Below are positions 34,401 to 45,033 of a DNA stretch of 64,000 bases, piece by piece (position 1 is the first letter of the stretch; every line of letters begins with the position of its first letter). The notes under the pieces are model-generated. The model worked only from the letters and a program-made list of their open reading frames with translations. It was not told the origin of the DNA and ran no database searches. The position numbers were made by a program, and so were the translations under genes. The stretch comes from Amyelois transitella (lineage: Eukaryota; Arthropoda; Insecta; Lepidoptera; Pyralidae): NCBI RefSeq assembly GCF_032362555.1, contig NC_083511.1:1736001-1800000 (forward strand), given 5' to 3'.

Positions 34401-37400
34401 CATCTATCTCTTCTTATGCAGCTGATTCCAAAACCAGAGTGTTTAAATCTCTTCAGTGTTCACTCCTGAGATCTAATACAAAACCCGACTTCTACTTCTA
34501 ATAAGAAAGGCCAGATCTGTCTCGAAATAATTTCCAACCTGCAACAGATCAATCTGCTCTATAACCGGCGTGGTGATGTTCATATTGACATGGTCCTTCT
34601 CCTTGGTTTCCTGGCTTCCCTGGTCTGTCTCCGTGAACTGCCGGTAGGTGGCGCCCCAAGTGTCGGCAGCCAAGCCACGCCAGGTGCTACAGTTGCCGCA
34701 GCGGCTTTTTGAAGATATGTGTTGCTGGAAGACATCATTGGGTATAACCAAATCGAAATTCGTGTGTAAGTTTAGTTTGACTTAAGCAACTGGATGTGTA
34801 ACCAGGGTAAGTCATGATGTATGAGAATAATGAAAAGATTTTATATTTAGCCCCCTGTAGGAAACCTAATCTTTACGCTCCATCTATTATTAGAACTTCT
34901 TGTATAGATGTTATATTTTGTTGTGTAGGTAACCTCTTTACTCATTCTCTAATACTCCAACTGCCTGGGATTTCTACCCATATAATTAAAATTACCTACC
35001 TATTTGAAAGATTAATATGATGCCTGAAGAAAATATAGATTCCTTATTGTAATAAACTACAATGTATGTATTGAAACTAGATTTTCATAGTAATCTGAAC
35101 ATTAAACTTTGTGTCCAAATAGAGACATTGTTGATACTACGAAACTCTTTAAATTTACATCGTTCTAGAAGACGTTGTAAAATAAAATTAAACCGATTCA
35201 ATTTAAGATTATATCCTGCAACTTTATTATACACTAATAACATTGTCCCTCGAAATCATATAAATCTGAACTTCATACAAATATTACGTTTTTTTTTCCA
35301 CTTGCTACGATCTCTACACACTTTCTTTCGCTTCCACATTCATAACTCTCTTCATGAAAGCTCGTCGGTTTCGGGTACTCTTGACCATACCTTTTACTAG
35401 AACGTCTCTGATTTGATCAAGGTACGTTCGTCTGAACTATAAGTTAATATTTTTATCTTATTTTAGTTATCTGAACGACAAGTTTTACAAAAGACAGCAT
35501 ATATATAAAAATGATACCAACAATATCGCTGTAAAAAGATTGTGAAATTTTAAGGCTTTTTTTCCTTACACCACATTACTCACAAAACTTACAAACACAA
35601 AATTTCCTATAGATCTAGACATTCCTATCGAATTCCCTAGGCAAAATAGGCAGGACGCAGAGTACTTCTTCCTCCTGTCTTTATTTACTTAGAAATTTTT
35701 GTGTTTCAACGTTACTGCTTTTTTTCTTTAGTCATCTTCAAAGAGAGTTCTTTTTCTAGCAGAGAAAGAACCAACTTATTTCTATTAAACTTTTAAAAGA
35801 TTCCTTTAAGAGTCAGACCATACGTTACCTGCATGTGTTTCAACAGCATGTTCCTCCTCTGCAGTTTCGAAGGTCTTATGGCTTCCCACTCCTCATCAGA
35901 GACCTGGGCAGCCACGTCAAACTCATCTTGCACAGCCATGTCCAAAGCCGATACGAATGCGTTCAGCATTTCTTGGCTGTAGCATAATATGCCGTTCTGA
36001 AAATTGAATTCCACTACAATAATAAGTAATTTATAAATTATAGGTTACGACGCTATTAAACACCGTTGTGGCCTATAATCGTTATCCTTATTAATTAACT
36101 AGCTGTGCCCGCGACTTGGTCCGCGTGGAACAGTTATTTTGGGCATCATGCCTCGCTCCTTAAAGTTGCAGCGTGATGTTATATAACCTAAAGCCTTCAA
36201 ACAAACAAACTATTCAGCTTTATATATAAGTATAGATTAGTATCATTGTAGTAAAGAGTTAACAAACAAACAAATAAACTTACTTTCGCATTTCTGTAAA
36301 ATATTTGGCAAAAACTACAGTTTCAAACCCGGCGTAGGATGATTTGATGCGCTAATATTTTTTGGCGTTGTGATTGCTAGCATGTAAAGCAATGAAAGAT
36401 TGCAGGCAGCGTTTCGTTGTTGGATTTCCAGATTACATTAGTAGTACATACATACTCGTACATAAATATGGTCATGTCTATATCCCTTGCGGGGTAGACA
36501 GAGCCAAAAGTCTTGAAAAGACTGAATGGCCACGTTCAGCTATTTGGCTTAATGATAGAATTGAGATACAAATAGTGACAGGTTGCTAGCCCATCGCCTA
36601 AAAAAGAATCCCAAGTCTGTAAGTCTATCCCTTAGTCGCTTTTTACGACGGGAAAAAGATGGAGTGGTCCTATTCCTTTTTTTGTATCGGTGCCGGGAAC
36701 CACACGGCACCATTACCTTACTAGTATCTTGACGAATTAACATAAGAAAAAGCAGTAGGTACTATTGTTTCGTTTCAGATTACCTGACAGTCAGTATTGT
36801 CATCAGTAACGTTGTACATAAACGCTAGGTTTTCTCCCTCATACAAGGCGTTTATCAGGTTCGAAAGGTTGCCGCTATGGGCGCTGGTATCTGATATGAC
36901 GTACAACCACTGAGCCATTGTGTGGGTCATTGACAGGTCGCGGGCTACCTCTGTCATGGTCGTCATAACTTCTGTTGTCACTATTGCTACGAAGTTCTCG
37001 CCTGAAAGTAAGTGGAATCAACAATATACACGTATGTATAGATACAAACATACATATAATCACGTCTATATCCCTTGCGGGATAGACAGAACCAACAGTC
37101 TTAAAAAAACTGATAGGCCACGTTCAGCTGTTTGGCTTAATGATAGAATTGAGATTCAAATAGTAACAGGTTGCTAGCCCATCGCCTAAAAGAAGAATCC
37201 TAAGTTTATAAGCCTATCACTTAGTCGCCTTTTACGACATCCGTGGGAAAGAGATGGAGTGGTCCTATTTTTTATCTATTAGTGCCGGGAACCACACGGC
37301 ACACGGCGGCATGTATTTCATTTCATATTTTGGTCTTCATTCGTCCTTCCCTTTGAGCGCGTGGCGTGCTGAATTGTGGAGTTCCGTTTACCTTCATTGG

Positions 37401-40188
37401 ATTCTATTTGTACCTAAGTGCAACTATGAAAATTAGCCAGTGGTATAGTCTGGTATCGTGGTAATTTGAACTTTTGCAAATGACTACTCCACATCTATCC
37501 GTGGATATTAAAAGAGGCGTCTAAGGTAATAAGTTTCGTCAAGATGAACCAACTTTATCCAAGCTTGATTGTGGTCTCCTTTTTTAACAGGATCTTGGAA
37601 GTAAATTGGCAATACTACCTTTTCACTTTCTACTTTATGTTATGTCCTATCCGTCCTACTATTGAATCCGAGTCAAAAGGATGGACCATGGAAGACTCAG
37701 CTAGAGCAAATAGCAGGAGGATATTTGACCGTGTGGCGTATGTGCCGTGTGGTTCCCGGCACCAATACAAAAAAGAATAGGACCACTCCATCTCTTTCGC
37801 ATGGATGTCGTAAGAGGCGCCTAAGGGATAGGCTTACAAACTTGGGATTCTTTTTTAGGCGATGGGCTAGCAACCCCTCACTATTTGAATCTCAATTCTA
37901 TCATTGAGCCAAATAGCTGAACGTGGCCATTCAGTATTTTCAAGACTGTTGGCCCTGTCTACCCCGCAAGTGATATAGACGTGACCATATGTATGTATGT
38001 ATGTATGTATATTTATGACAAAAGTTTGTCCGAACCTATATACTTGACAGGTAACTTCGAGAGCACTCTATACATCTCCTTCCTTCGCAGGTACTCGTTG
38101 ACCTCGTGTTTCATTTTGAACACCGTCACAGAGATGGACGGGACGCTGTCGTCGCCCACCTGAAGAGTCAGAGACTGCACCACTCTGGATACCATGTCGC
38201 GATCTATGGAGAATGCGAAAGTGAGTTTGTTTGTTTGTTACCACTTCACGGGATATCTACTGAATTAATATTATTGAAATATCATGTACATACATACATA
38301 CATATGGCCACGTCTATATCCCTTGCGGGGTAGACAGAGCCGACAGTCTCGAATAGACTGAATGGCCACGTTCAGCTATTTGGCTTAATGATAGAATTGA
38401 GATTCAAATAGTGACAGGTTGCTAGCCCATCGCCTAAAAATTAATCCCAAGTTTATAAGCCTATCCCTTAGACGCCTTTTACGACATCCATGGGAAAGAG
38501 ATGGAGTGGTCCTATTCTTTTTTGTATTGGTGCCGGGAACCACACGGCACTACACAAATATCATGTATATATAATTAAGAGCCTGGAGAAAAACATAGGG
38601 AACCTTTTATCCCGGTAAAAACTATTGTTCTCGTGGGATTTGCGTAAAACCTGTATTCTTTTGTAGATGGCGCTAAATTAGTTACTTTTCTATATAGGTG
38701 GCGTTTAATTTGTTGCTTTTTGTCTGTTTGGCGCTAAATTCAAGCGGGCGAAGCTGTGGGTAAAAACTAGTAATTAATATAAAGAAGAAGTTGCAAAAGA
38801 CAAATCTGTTGATGATTGATCTTGCAAAATATTAATGAGCTAAATGAATAAATGCTGACAGTATAAGACCGTCAAAATCTTTTTTACAGCATGTAAAGGA
38901 GCCAATACTTTGCCAGCAGCTAAGATTGCATTCGGAAATTAGTCAATATAAGTATTTTTATTTGTGAAAACAGGTTACAAGGGTGTTACATTTTGTTTCA
39001 ATCTGTGCTCAGCTTCTTACTGATTTTGCCTAGAAAATTCGCTAAGTAAGTATGGATATATGTGCAATATTACTATAACCAGCAGTCATAAACTGAAATG
39101 AAAACTTACTGAGCGTATCATCATGCAATATAACAGCAGACTTCCACTTGAAAGCTCTCGTCGTTCTCAGATCAAGAAAAATTTGCGGCAACTCCTGTCC
39201 TTGGTCCATATACGTCACAGTTATAGCCGACTGCAAAGGAAGTCGGGGGCAGTCGACCTCAGTCAACGCAAACAGAAGAAGCTCTTCCTCCTCCGTTCTG
39301 GAGAATAATGACCAGGTGTCTTCACATGATGCAATGCTGAAAACTGCTAGGAAACCTGGAGGAAATATGTTTCGATTTTAATATCTGATGATTTATGTTC
39401 CCAATGTCTAAATCTACATAAAGTCACCTTAATTCTAATTATTATTCATTCCCATTAAGGAACACTCCATTTTCCATGGATGCCGTAAAAGCTGACTAAA
39501 GGAAAAGGCACACTCAAAGGTCGGGAGGCTCTTCGTGTTAAAACCTGTCTTAACCACTCTAGGATGTAGGTCAAAAGGCACACTCCGGTCTCCTCTCCAG
39601 AGACGTGGCCATGTAACGAGAGGATATGTGACGTATGGTTTTACTTACTTATTATCACACCTAAGGGATTAAACATGACGGGTGTGTGTGAGTAAAAAAT
39701 TGCCAGAAGAACGAAAGTTATTTTACCTTTTTTAAGGCTGATAGTGGACCAAGAGAAGTAGTGAACGACAACCCCGCCGTGTTTCAATTCCACCCGCGCC
39801 AGTTCCTTGATGTAGTCCTTCAAGCTGTCTAGAATTGGCTGGTACTGCTCTCCGAGGTACTGGCGATCTAGCACCACCGCTAGACAAATAATAATGCTTT
39901 CAATAACATTTCAATTGCCTAAAGAAGGATCTCACGTTTATAAAATGACAATCACTAAAAGATACTATAGATAATAATTCTTCCCACGGAACAACCATTA
40001 TATGCATATTATCATGTATTTCCTATGTTTAAAATTTGAGTCGATAATTTCAGAATATACTAACAATTATTCCCCCAGTAGGTGGATAACTTCTTACCTA
40101 TAGAAGCATTGGCTGTGATAAGAGAAGGGAATTCCTCGCCATAGACACTTAGAAAAAAACACGAAATGGAGAGCGCCCATAACCGCAT
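28434..40188 (-). CDS. Ir93a: Ionotropic receptor 93a (chemosensory co-receptor), 19 exons, complete
   Basis: Exons (minus): 40188-40098, 39879-39727, 39346-39110, 38203-38036, 37001-36784, 35996-35829, 34724-34539, 34108-34004, 33814-33708, 33634-33574, 33178-33076, 32608-32502, 32181-32019, 31399-31179, 30837-30750, 29897-29778, 29420-29342, 29069-28909, 28531-28434. All phases agree: 2634 nt, 877 aa, against about 870 known for Ir93a. Order: signal peptide ([17 protein letters not shown]), an extended amino-terminal domain to about residue 420, S1 ([18 protein letters not shown]), M1 ([19 protein letters not shown], about 570), pore ending [18 protein letters not shown]3 ([20 protein letters not shown]), S2 (about 670-825), M4 (about 837-860), basic tail. 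The [16 protein letters not shown] and [22 protein letters not shown] strings plus the long amino-terminal domain point to Ir93a rather than Ir25a or Ir8a. Known role: membrane co-receptor for humidity, temperature and some odour receptors. The AATAAA signal overlaps the stop codon. Introns hold five family A repeats. Exon calls are by eye; exons 9-11 are the least certain. Confidence 0.88.
28812..28900 (-). repeat. Partial duplicate of Ir93a exon 18
   Basis: Just after the exon 18 donor, about 85 bp repeat the middle of exon 18. The exon reads [20 protein letters not shown]; the copy reads [20 protein letters not shown], then NHTVFL and a stop. Reading straight through the donor joins the two in one frame ([19 protein letters not shown]). 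The copy lacks M4. It is either a decayed tandem exon duplication or a rarely used alternative end. Confidence 0.8.
30985..31110 (-). repeat. LINE C-terminus/3'-end fragment (family X)
   Basis: ATAAAATCACGCCGTTTTTC, then TTTCGCTTTATCAACATTTA, then CTCTTCATGCAAGTTCGTCG. It is the reverse of the family whose C-terminus reads [20 protein letters not shown] at 33226. Located in an Ir93a intron. Confidence 0.5.
31530..31650 (+). repeat. LINE C-terminus fragment (family X)
   Basis: GAAGCGACGGATGAATGTTT, then GGAATCACGGCAGGTGGAAA. A decayed copy of the motif at 33226-33330. It follows a short GA microsatellite (31504-31519). Confidence 0.5.
31783..31905 (-). repeat. LINE C-terminus fragment (family X)
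   Basis: (CATA)n, AAATCACGCCTCTTTCCCGG, then CTTCATCCACATTCATAACT and GGAAGCTCGGTGTTTTCGGG. The (CATA)n tail is the same tail type as family A. Confidence 0.6.
32632..32893 (-). repeat. Family A repeat, full length (Ir93a intron 11)
   Basis: CATATGGTCACGTCTATATC to GGTGCCGGGAACCACACGGC, ending in a triplicated GGCAC. It begins only 24 bp upstream (in transcript sense) of the exon 12 acceptor. Confidence 0.92.
33222..33335 (+). mobile_element. LINE ORF2 C-terminal end (family X)
   Basis: An open frame reads [20 protein letters not shown] followed by YAYPSGKVA, then a TATG-like tail. This is the conserved C-terminus of a lepidopteran LINE ORF2, in an Ir93a intron and antisense to the gene. 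Confidence 0.6.
35283..35400 (-). repeat. LINE C-terminus fragment (family X)
   Basis: CCACTTGCTACGATCTCTAC, then CGCTTCCACATTCATAACTC and GGTTTCGGGTACTCTTGACC. It lies in the intron between Ir93a exons 6 and 7. Confidence 0.6.
36103..36237 (+). repeat. Family E retroposon, shortened
   Basis: AGCTGTGCCCGCGACTTGGT, then GCAGCGTGATGTTATATAAC and AGCTTTATATATAAGTATAG. Intronic in Ir93a. Confidence 0.65.
36447..36710 (-). repeat. Family A repeat, full length (Ir93a intron 5)
   Basis: Begins ATGGTCATGTCTATATCCC and ends GTGCCGGGAACCACACGGCAC minus one base. It lies 74 bp beyond the exon 5 donor. Confidence 0.92.
37047..37302 (-). repeat. Family A repeat, full length (Ir93a intron 4)
   Basis: CATACATATAATCACGTCTA to AGTGCCGGGAACCACACGGC. 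It lies 45 bp before the exon 5 acceptor in transcript sense and faces the copy at 37743-38010 in the same intron. Confidence 0.92.
37743..38010 (+). repeat. Family A repeat, full length (Ir93a intron 4)
   Basis: GTGCCGTGTGGTTCCCGGCA to ATAGACGTGACCATATGTAT and a long (TATG)n. It ends only about 25 bp from exon 4. Its orientation is opposite to the copy at 38287-38550 on the other side of the exon. Confidence 0.93.
38287..38550 (-). repeat. Family A repeat, full length (Ir93a intron 3), reference copy
   Basis: Layout: (CATA)n; GGCCACGTCTATATCCCTTG; an internal imperfect hairpin near CAGTCTCGAATAGACTG (perfect CAGTCTTGAAAAGACTG in other copies); GGCTTAATGATAGAATTGAG; GCCCATCGCCTAAAAA; CCTTTTACGACATCCATGGG; then a terminal hairpin in which GTGCCG pairs with CGGCAC around GGAACCACA. 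There is no tRNA-type B box and no coding frame. The microsatellite tail is like that of LINE-mobilised elements. It resembles what has been called microsatellite-associated interspersed elements in Lepidoptera; that name is from memory. Confidence 0.93.
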
Positions 40189-40977
40189 ATTGCATCACAC
40201 TGCCACCGGCCCTCCGCGGAGTTTCAATCATAATTCATAAAAAAATATAACTGGCCGGTTATAAAAAAAAATAATTAGAAGATTCATTAGTTAACACTTG
40301 CAGGTGTTTACGTTAAGTTTTGATGCGGCCAGTTTGGTTTTGGAACTAATCTAGAGAGGGGAAATTTCGTGGCGATAACAGCCGAAATACAGGGTGCCTC
40401 TTTAGCGCTGTTAATTTGTTTGGGTATATTATCAGTTTTGTCTTATAACGTCTTGAAGAAAAGCACAAATTTTTCTCCAATAGACAAATCACTTCACATA
40501 GCTTACTGTTTTACCCGACTGCGATAGAAGTAAGGTTATTTATTTCTTTGAAGTTTTTCGTATATAGAACCTGTTTAATTAATTAGTAACATATTAGATA
40601 TTCTTTCAACAATGTAAGGTATAGGTCGTTAAGTAACTCTTAAAATAGGACGTCCTAAAAAAATGTCCCTTAAAAATCAAAACGCGCATCCTAAGCTCTA
40701 TTGACTAAGCACGACTGGATCAGCTGTTTATCTTTTCCCATTAATATTAACATTTCAGCAATAAAAAAAAGCAAAATAATTTGGAACACCCTCATCCTCG
40801 AATAACCCAAGCAAAAGGTCAGAAGCTCTCAATAATGCAAGTTAATTACAACAATCCAATAACTCGCACGTAACTGACTCACCATTGCATGATATCATCC
40901 AGATTTTGAGGCCTGTCCTATATACTTATTAATTAGTAACATATTTATCAGTATAGTTATTATTTTTTTCATACATA

Positions 40978-41125
40978 CTTCATCATTACGTGTTTATCCC
41001 TTACGGGGTAGACAGAGCCAACAGGCTTAGTTATGAAATTTAGATTCAGATACTGACAGGTTACTAACCCATCGGCTTGCTACCTAAAAGAATAATCTCA
41101 TGTTAGTCAAGTCCAAGCCTTACTC
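40978..41125 (-). repeat. Family A repeat, partial
   Basis: TACGTGTTTATCCCTTACGG, GTAGACAGAGCCAACAG, then GACAGGTTACTAACCCATCG. Confidence 0.7.
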
Positions 41126-41206
41126 ATGATTGACTTTTACCATTTATACATTGGAAAAAAGAGGTGGAACAATCGAACAACTATCTTATATGTATATTTT
41201 ATATGC

Positions 41207-41335
41207 TTATACCACGTCTTTCTCCCTTACGGGGAAGATAGAGCCAATAGTCATAATAGGGCGAGTGGCTTGTATATTCAGATAGTGGCAGGTTACCTGA
41301 CCACCATTTAGAAGAAAAATCACAAGTTTTTTCTT
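41207..41335 (-). repeat. Family A repeat, partial
   Basis: CCACGTCTTTCTCCCTTACG, GGAAGATAGAGCCAATAGTC, then CAGATAGTGGCAGGTTACC. Confidence 0.65.
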
Positions 41336-41689
41336 TTGACTTCTACAATCTACAAAGGTAGGGAATATTTAATTTTTTCACTTCTTTCATTGTCTTTACC
41401 AATCTTAACCATTTTGATTTTCTATTTGAGCAGTTAACCTTAATCTCACCTACATTGGATCAAGTGAATACTTAATGTACCTATATACCTACCGACCCAC
41501 TAGCCTTGTAATACTTTTCGTAAATTAGCACAAGGATATGTTGAGTGTTAAGTCATTGGTAGGTAAATAGGAATCCTGAAATATACTTATCGTTCAAGTA
41601 AAATCAAAAAATATTATTGAATTTAAACTAACATTCCAATGTGAAATTTCTTTTGCATTTGCCATATTTCAGCAGCCACAGGCTTAAAC

Positions 41690-41734
41690 AAAAATCTGTC
41701 GTTTATTTAATGATTAAATAAACGACAGATTTTT
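41690..41734. repeat. 45-bp perfect palindrome upstream of ALG13
   Basis: Two exact 22-bp inverted arms (each with ATCTGTCGTTTATTTAAT or its complement) around a single central G. It lies about 245 bp upstream of the ALG13 start codon. About 15 bp further on, TTTGATAT...ATATCAAA forms a second, smaller inverted pair. Confidence 0.95.
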
Positions 41735-41979
41735 AATTTTATTTTTTTGCAATTTGATATTTATAAATAAGTACATATCAAATTACTTGCCGTTTACATT
41801 TTTACTAACACAAAAAGTTTAAAACACCAACAAAAAGTTTAGGCTGAAATACAACACAACATTTGTCTACTCATTAAAAAAAGTAAAGTCCAACCAATAT
41901 GACGTTGTTGTGGAAAGTCGGAAAGTCACGTTGAGGTTATGTTTTTGTTTATATTGAGAAAGATTTTAATTTTGCAAAA

Positions 41980-42498
41980 ATGACAAAGAATTATCAAAAA
42001 TGTTTCATTACTGTCGGAACAACAAGATTTGACTTGCTTGTTAAAACTATTTTCTTACCTTCCAGCATTGAAGTTCTGAAAAAACTGGGCTGCAAAGAGA
42101 TTACGTTTCAAATTGGTAACAGTGATTTTGAGACTGGGGATTACGAGAGGAACGGTGTTAAATTGCATGTTTACAGGTTCAAAGATTCCTTAGAAGAGGA
42201 TATACGAAGCTGTGATTTGATTATAAGCCACGCTGGAGCGGGAAGTTGTTTGGAAGCGCTTGAAGCTAGAAAACCTTTGCTAGTTGTAATAAATGAGGAT
42301 TTAATGGACAATCACCAGTTGGAGTTGGCAGAACAACTGCAGGTGGACGGACACCTTTATTATTGCACTTGCGACACATTTGAAAACACTCTTGACATGG
42401 TCGACTTTAGTTTGTTAATCCCGTTGCCAAAACCTGACCCCTCTTTGTTTGTTAAATATTTAGATGATGTACTGAAAGTCAAACCCAAATCGATTTGA
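41980..42498 (+). CDS. Alg13: UDP-GlcNAc transferase subunit ALG13
   Basis: Intronless gene, 172 aa, the usual length of the short ALG13 form. The product starts TKNYQKCFITVGTTRFDLLV (the glycosyltransferase-28 C-terminal-like fold of this family opens with the same FVTVGTT.FD.L pattern). It carries ISHAGAGSCLEALEARKPLL, the glycine-rich donor-sugar loop, and then DNHQLELAEQL. Known role: ALG13 binds membrane-anchored ALG14 on the cytosolic face of the ER. The pair adds the second GlcNAc to dolichol-PP-GlcNAc in N-glycan assembly. The start is chosen at the ATG that gives the conserved N-terminus; the leader (TTTGCAAAAATG) fits insect initiation. AATAAA signals follow at 42678 and 42715. The gene converges on the p24 gene. 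Confidence 0.93.
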   Translation: MTKNYQKCFITVGTTRFDLLVKTIFLPSSIEVLKKLGCKEITFQIGNSDFETGDYERNGVKLHVYRFKDSLEEDIRSCDLIISHAGAGSCLEALEARKPLLVVINEDLMDNHQLELAEQLQVDGHLYYCTCDTFENTLDMVDFSLLIPLPKPDPSLFVKYLDDVLKVKPKSI

Positions 42499-43128
42499 CA
42501 TTATCAAAACAGTGATATGTTTGCAAATATAAAATTGTAAATTTCAATTGAAGCCTAACCTTATTAACTTAAGCCAAGCCAAGGTGCTTAGTGGCACTTA
42601 AATCTGAGCATATCTGAGGAAGAGGAATCTGGTCCCTTAATTTTACAATACAATTTGGTAATCCCATTTAACTCAACAATAAAATACTCCCTGACCTTGA
42701 TGATGTTTTGCAAAAATAAAGGGATACATTGGGAGGACTAAACTAGCTAGTGGAAGTAAAACTTAACACAAATTCTAATTGTGATACAGAATGTAAATTT
42801 TTAAAATACCTATTTGTTTGTTTTATGAAAAATTTTATAATAAAACACTCATTCTCAATATAATTTTATTTTATTGAAAAAATACAGATCATATACACAC
42901 ACAACAACAAAGTATGAGGAACAGATTAAATAAAGAGAATTAAAAAAAAATGTTTTAGCAGATAACAAAACACGTCTTGGCATCCACAGCTATTTTTGAC
43001 AGTTTTAAAATAAATAAATAGTCTTTAAGCAGGACTGGCTAAATCTTGACACTGGCAAAAAGAAGCTCTTGACAAAGTTTTGATTGCGACAATGAAGAAA
43101 AGAAAAAAATTGTTCAAATAATTATATG

Positions 43129-44984
43129 TTACACTAATTTTTTGGCTTCAAAGAAGCTCTTTAGATGTTTCATTTGCCACACACCAATGCCGATGAGGAC
43201 TGCAGTTTGGAGAAGGCTCCACCACACAACTCTTTGGCTTGTGCTTTCTGATGTCTGACGGAACCTTTCTTCTCGATGCTGCAATAAAAAATAATCTATT
43301 TATATTAACGGAACATACATAAAATCATGCCTGTTTCCTTGAGGGGTAGGTAGAGAAAACATCTTTTCACTTGCTATGTTCTCTGCATACTGAACATGAA
43401 AAAATATGTTATGCCAATAAATGTTTATAGACTGAAATATCCAACATAATCACCTCTCTTAAGACCATGGGAAACTGAGTAGTCATATTCGAAAGTACCG
43501 TTCTCAGAACATTGTTAGCCATTTCTTTGACTGCCAATGGATTCCTGGCGCTAAGGAATATGAACACTCCATCTCCATCCCATGGATGTCGTAAATGGCG
43601 ACACGGATAATAAACTTGGATTCTTCTTGTTGGATTTGAATCTCAATACCATTTTAAAGCCATAAAGCTGAAAATGGGCTACCAGTATTTTCAAGACATG
43701 ATAAATTATGTGTTTGTAAGTTGTTTTTGGGTGCCTTAGAACTAGTGCCACAAACACATACCTACAATCACACAACTAGAATACAACATACATTCCTTTA
43801 TACATAAAAATTGTGATAGTGAAGGAATAAACTTTGTGCCAACTGCTCCTCTTTTCGTGCAGGTTATTAGTCACTCAAGGGAAAGGCTAACAAACTTATG
43901 ATTTTTCTTTTAGGCAATGGGCTAGCAACAATTGGAATCTCAATTCCATCAGTAAACGATAAAGCTGAACATTTCCCTTTCAGAGTTTTCAAGACTATTG
44001 GCTCTGACAACCCCACAAGGGATAAAGATATGATAATATGTAGGAGTATGAATAAAAAACAAAAAAAAATTCACCCTCTGATAGCTCTGTTCCTTAGTGA
44101 TCTGATGGACTTGGTTCAACAGCTGTCTGATTCTCTGTTGGAGTTCATTCAGCTTGTCTTTCTCGGCTACATTAGCATAGTCCACTGCATGCTCGCCCAC
44201 TTGGATGTCAAGGTGGACCTGAAATATGTTTCATGATTTGACAATTACTATCTTAATATATAAAAGAGGACACAGAATGTGGCATCAACATACAAGTTCA
44301 GTGATATATATGCATCAGCTTTAAACTACTAGCACATTTAGCCGTATGACTTGTGAAATTAGTACCACATTTGAAGAAAGTTTGTATTCAAAAGCATAGC
44401 CATTGTTTGAACAAGTGAAGTTTAAACAAGAACAATATAGCATTAATTTAATACAAACATAACATACAACTCTGAACATTTTATTTTTCAGTTTCATTTC
44501 TTATTATGCTGTTGTTTGAGTAAAATTATGCTTAGTTTTACTCAGAATATTTTTCAGTACATTAATTCTTTGATTGAATAGTACACCTGCAAGTCTCCAT
44601 TATACAACTTTAAGTACATTTGCTATGCAAAAGTATATTGGAGTTCTGCAGGTGACTGTATGTAATAATACAAATTAACAGTAGTAAATAACCATTAGGC
44701 TGTTGGTGGGTATTCAAAACTTTTTAACAACATTAAAAAGAAACAATAATATCTTTCCTTACCCTGAGCTGTGATCCACTAAACCATGAAGTACTGTTAG
44801 AGTACATGCAAATTACGTGTTCCCCAGGTATCGTGGAGGTAAAGGAGATCATGCCTTCTGAAGAGTACACCCTGGACAGCACAATGTGGTCATTAGGGTC
44901 ACGGACTTCAACGTGCATGCCGATACCAGGCGTCGACGGCATGAAACCACCCGATCTTGGATCATACAATTCCACCTTATAATT
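43129..44984 (-). CDS. eca: p24 cargo receptor, TMED4/TMED9 (eclair) type, 5' part missing
   Basis: Exons seen (minus): about 44984-44763, 44218-44075 and 43278-43129, in phase 0 at both junctions. The first piece covers the GOLD domain from [17 protein letters not shown] through [19 protein letters not shown] and [14 protein letters not shown]. The second has [20 protein letters not shown] and a coiled coil ([20 protein letters not shown]). The third has [20 protein letters not shown], a transmembrane segment ([16 protein letters not shown]) and the cytosolic tail [13 protein letters not shown]. The tail with its KK signal is that of TMED9/eclair. Known role: type I membrane protein cycling between ER and Golgi in COPI/COPII vesicles. 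The signal peptide and the GETERKCF-type start of the GOLD domain are not found on this strand. Coding identity seems to begin at NYK, without a convincing acceptor. Poly(A) signal near 42878. Confidence 0.88.
43312..43385 (-). repeat. LINE 3'-end fragment (family X)
   Basis: ACATAAAATCATGCCTGTTT, then GGGGTAGGTAGAGAAAAC and CACTTGCTATGTTCTCTGC. In a p24 gene intron. Confidence 0.5.
43546..43705 (+). repeat. Family A repeat, diverged
   Basis: GATTCCTGGCGCTAAGGAAT, then TCCCATGGATGTCGTAAATG and GAATCTCAATACCATTTTAA. In a p24 gene intron. Confidence 0.65.
43864..44046 (+). repeat. Family A repeat, diverged
   Basis: AGGCAATGGGCTAGCAACAA, GAATCTCAATTCCATCAGTA, then TTTTCAAGACTATTGGCTCT. It lies just beyond the second p24 exon. 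Confidence 0.65.
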
Positions 44985-45033
44985 ATTATTTTGTTTTACA
45001 AGGTAAAATCTAAATTTTAATTTTTTGTAACAG

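Larger units (their letters stand above)
40189..41689. promoter_or_regulatory. Divergent intergenic region Ir93a/ALG13
   Basis: About 1.8 kb separates the divergent starts of Ir93a (40188) and ALG13 (41980). It holds two family A fragments (40978-41125 and 41207-41335, both '-') and otherwise AT-rich sequence that must include both promoters. No TATA box or initiator can be assigned with confidence. Confidence 0.45.

Noticed and set aside
41208-41335. Possible array of regularly spaced repeats (CRISPR-like)
   Set aside because: Repeats in this window are dispersed retroposons on both strands with irregular spacing, and the genome is animal.
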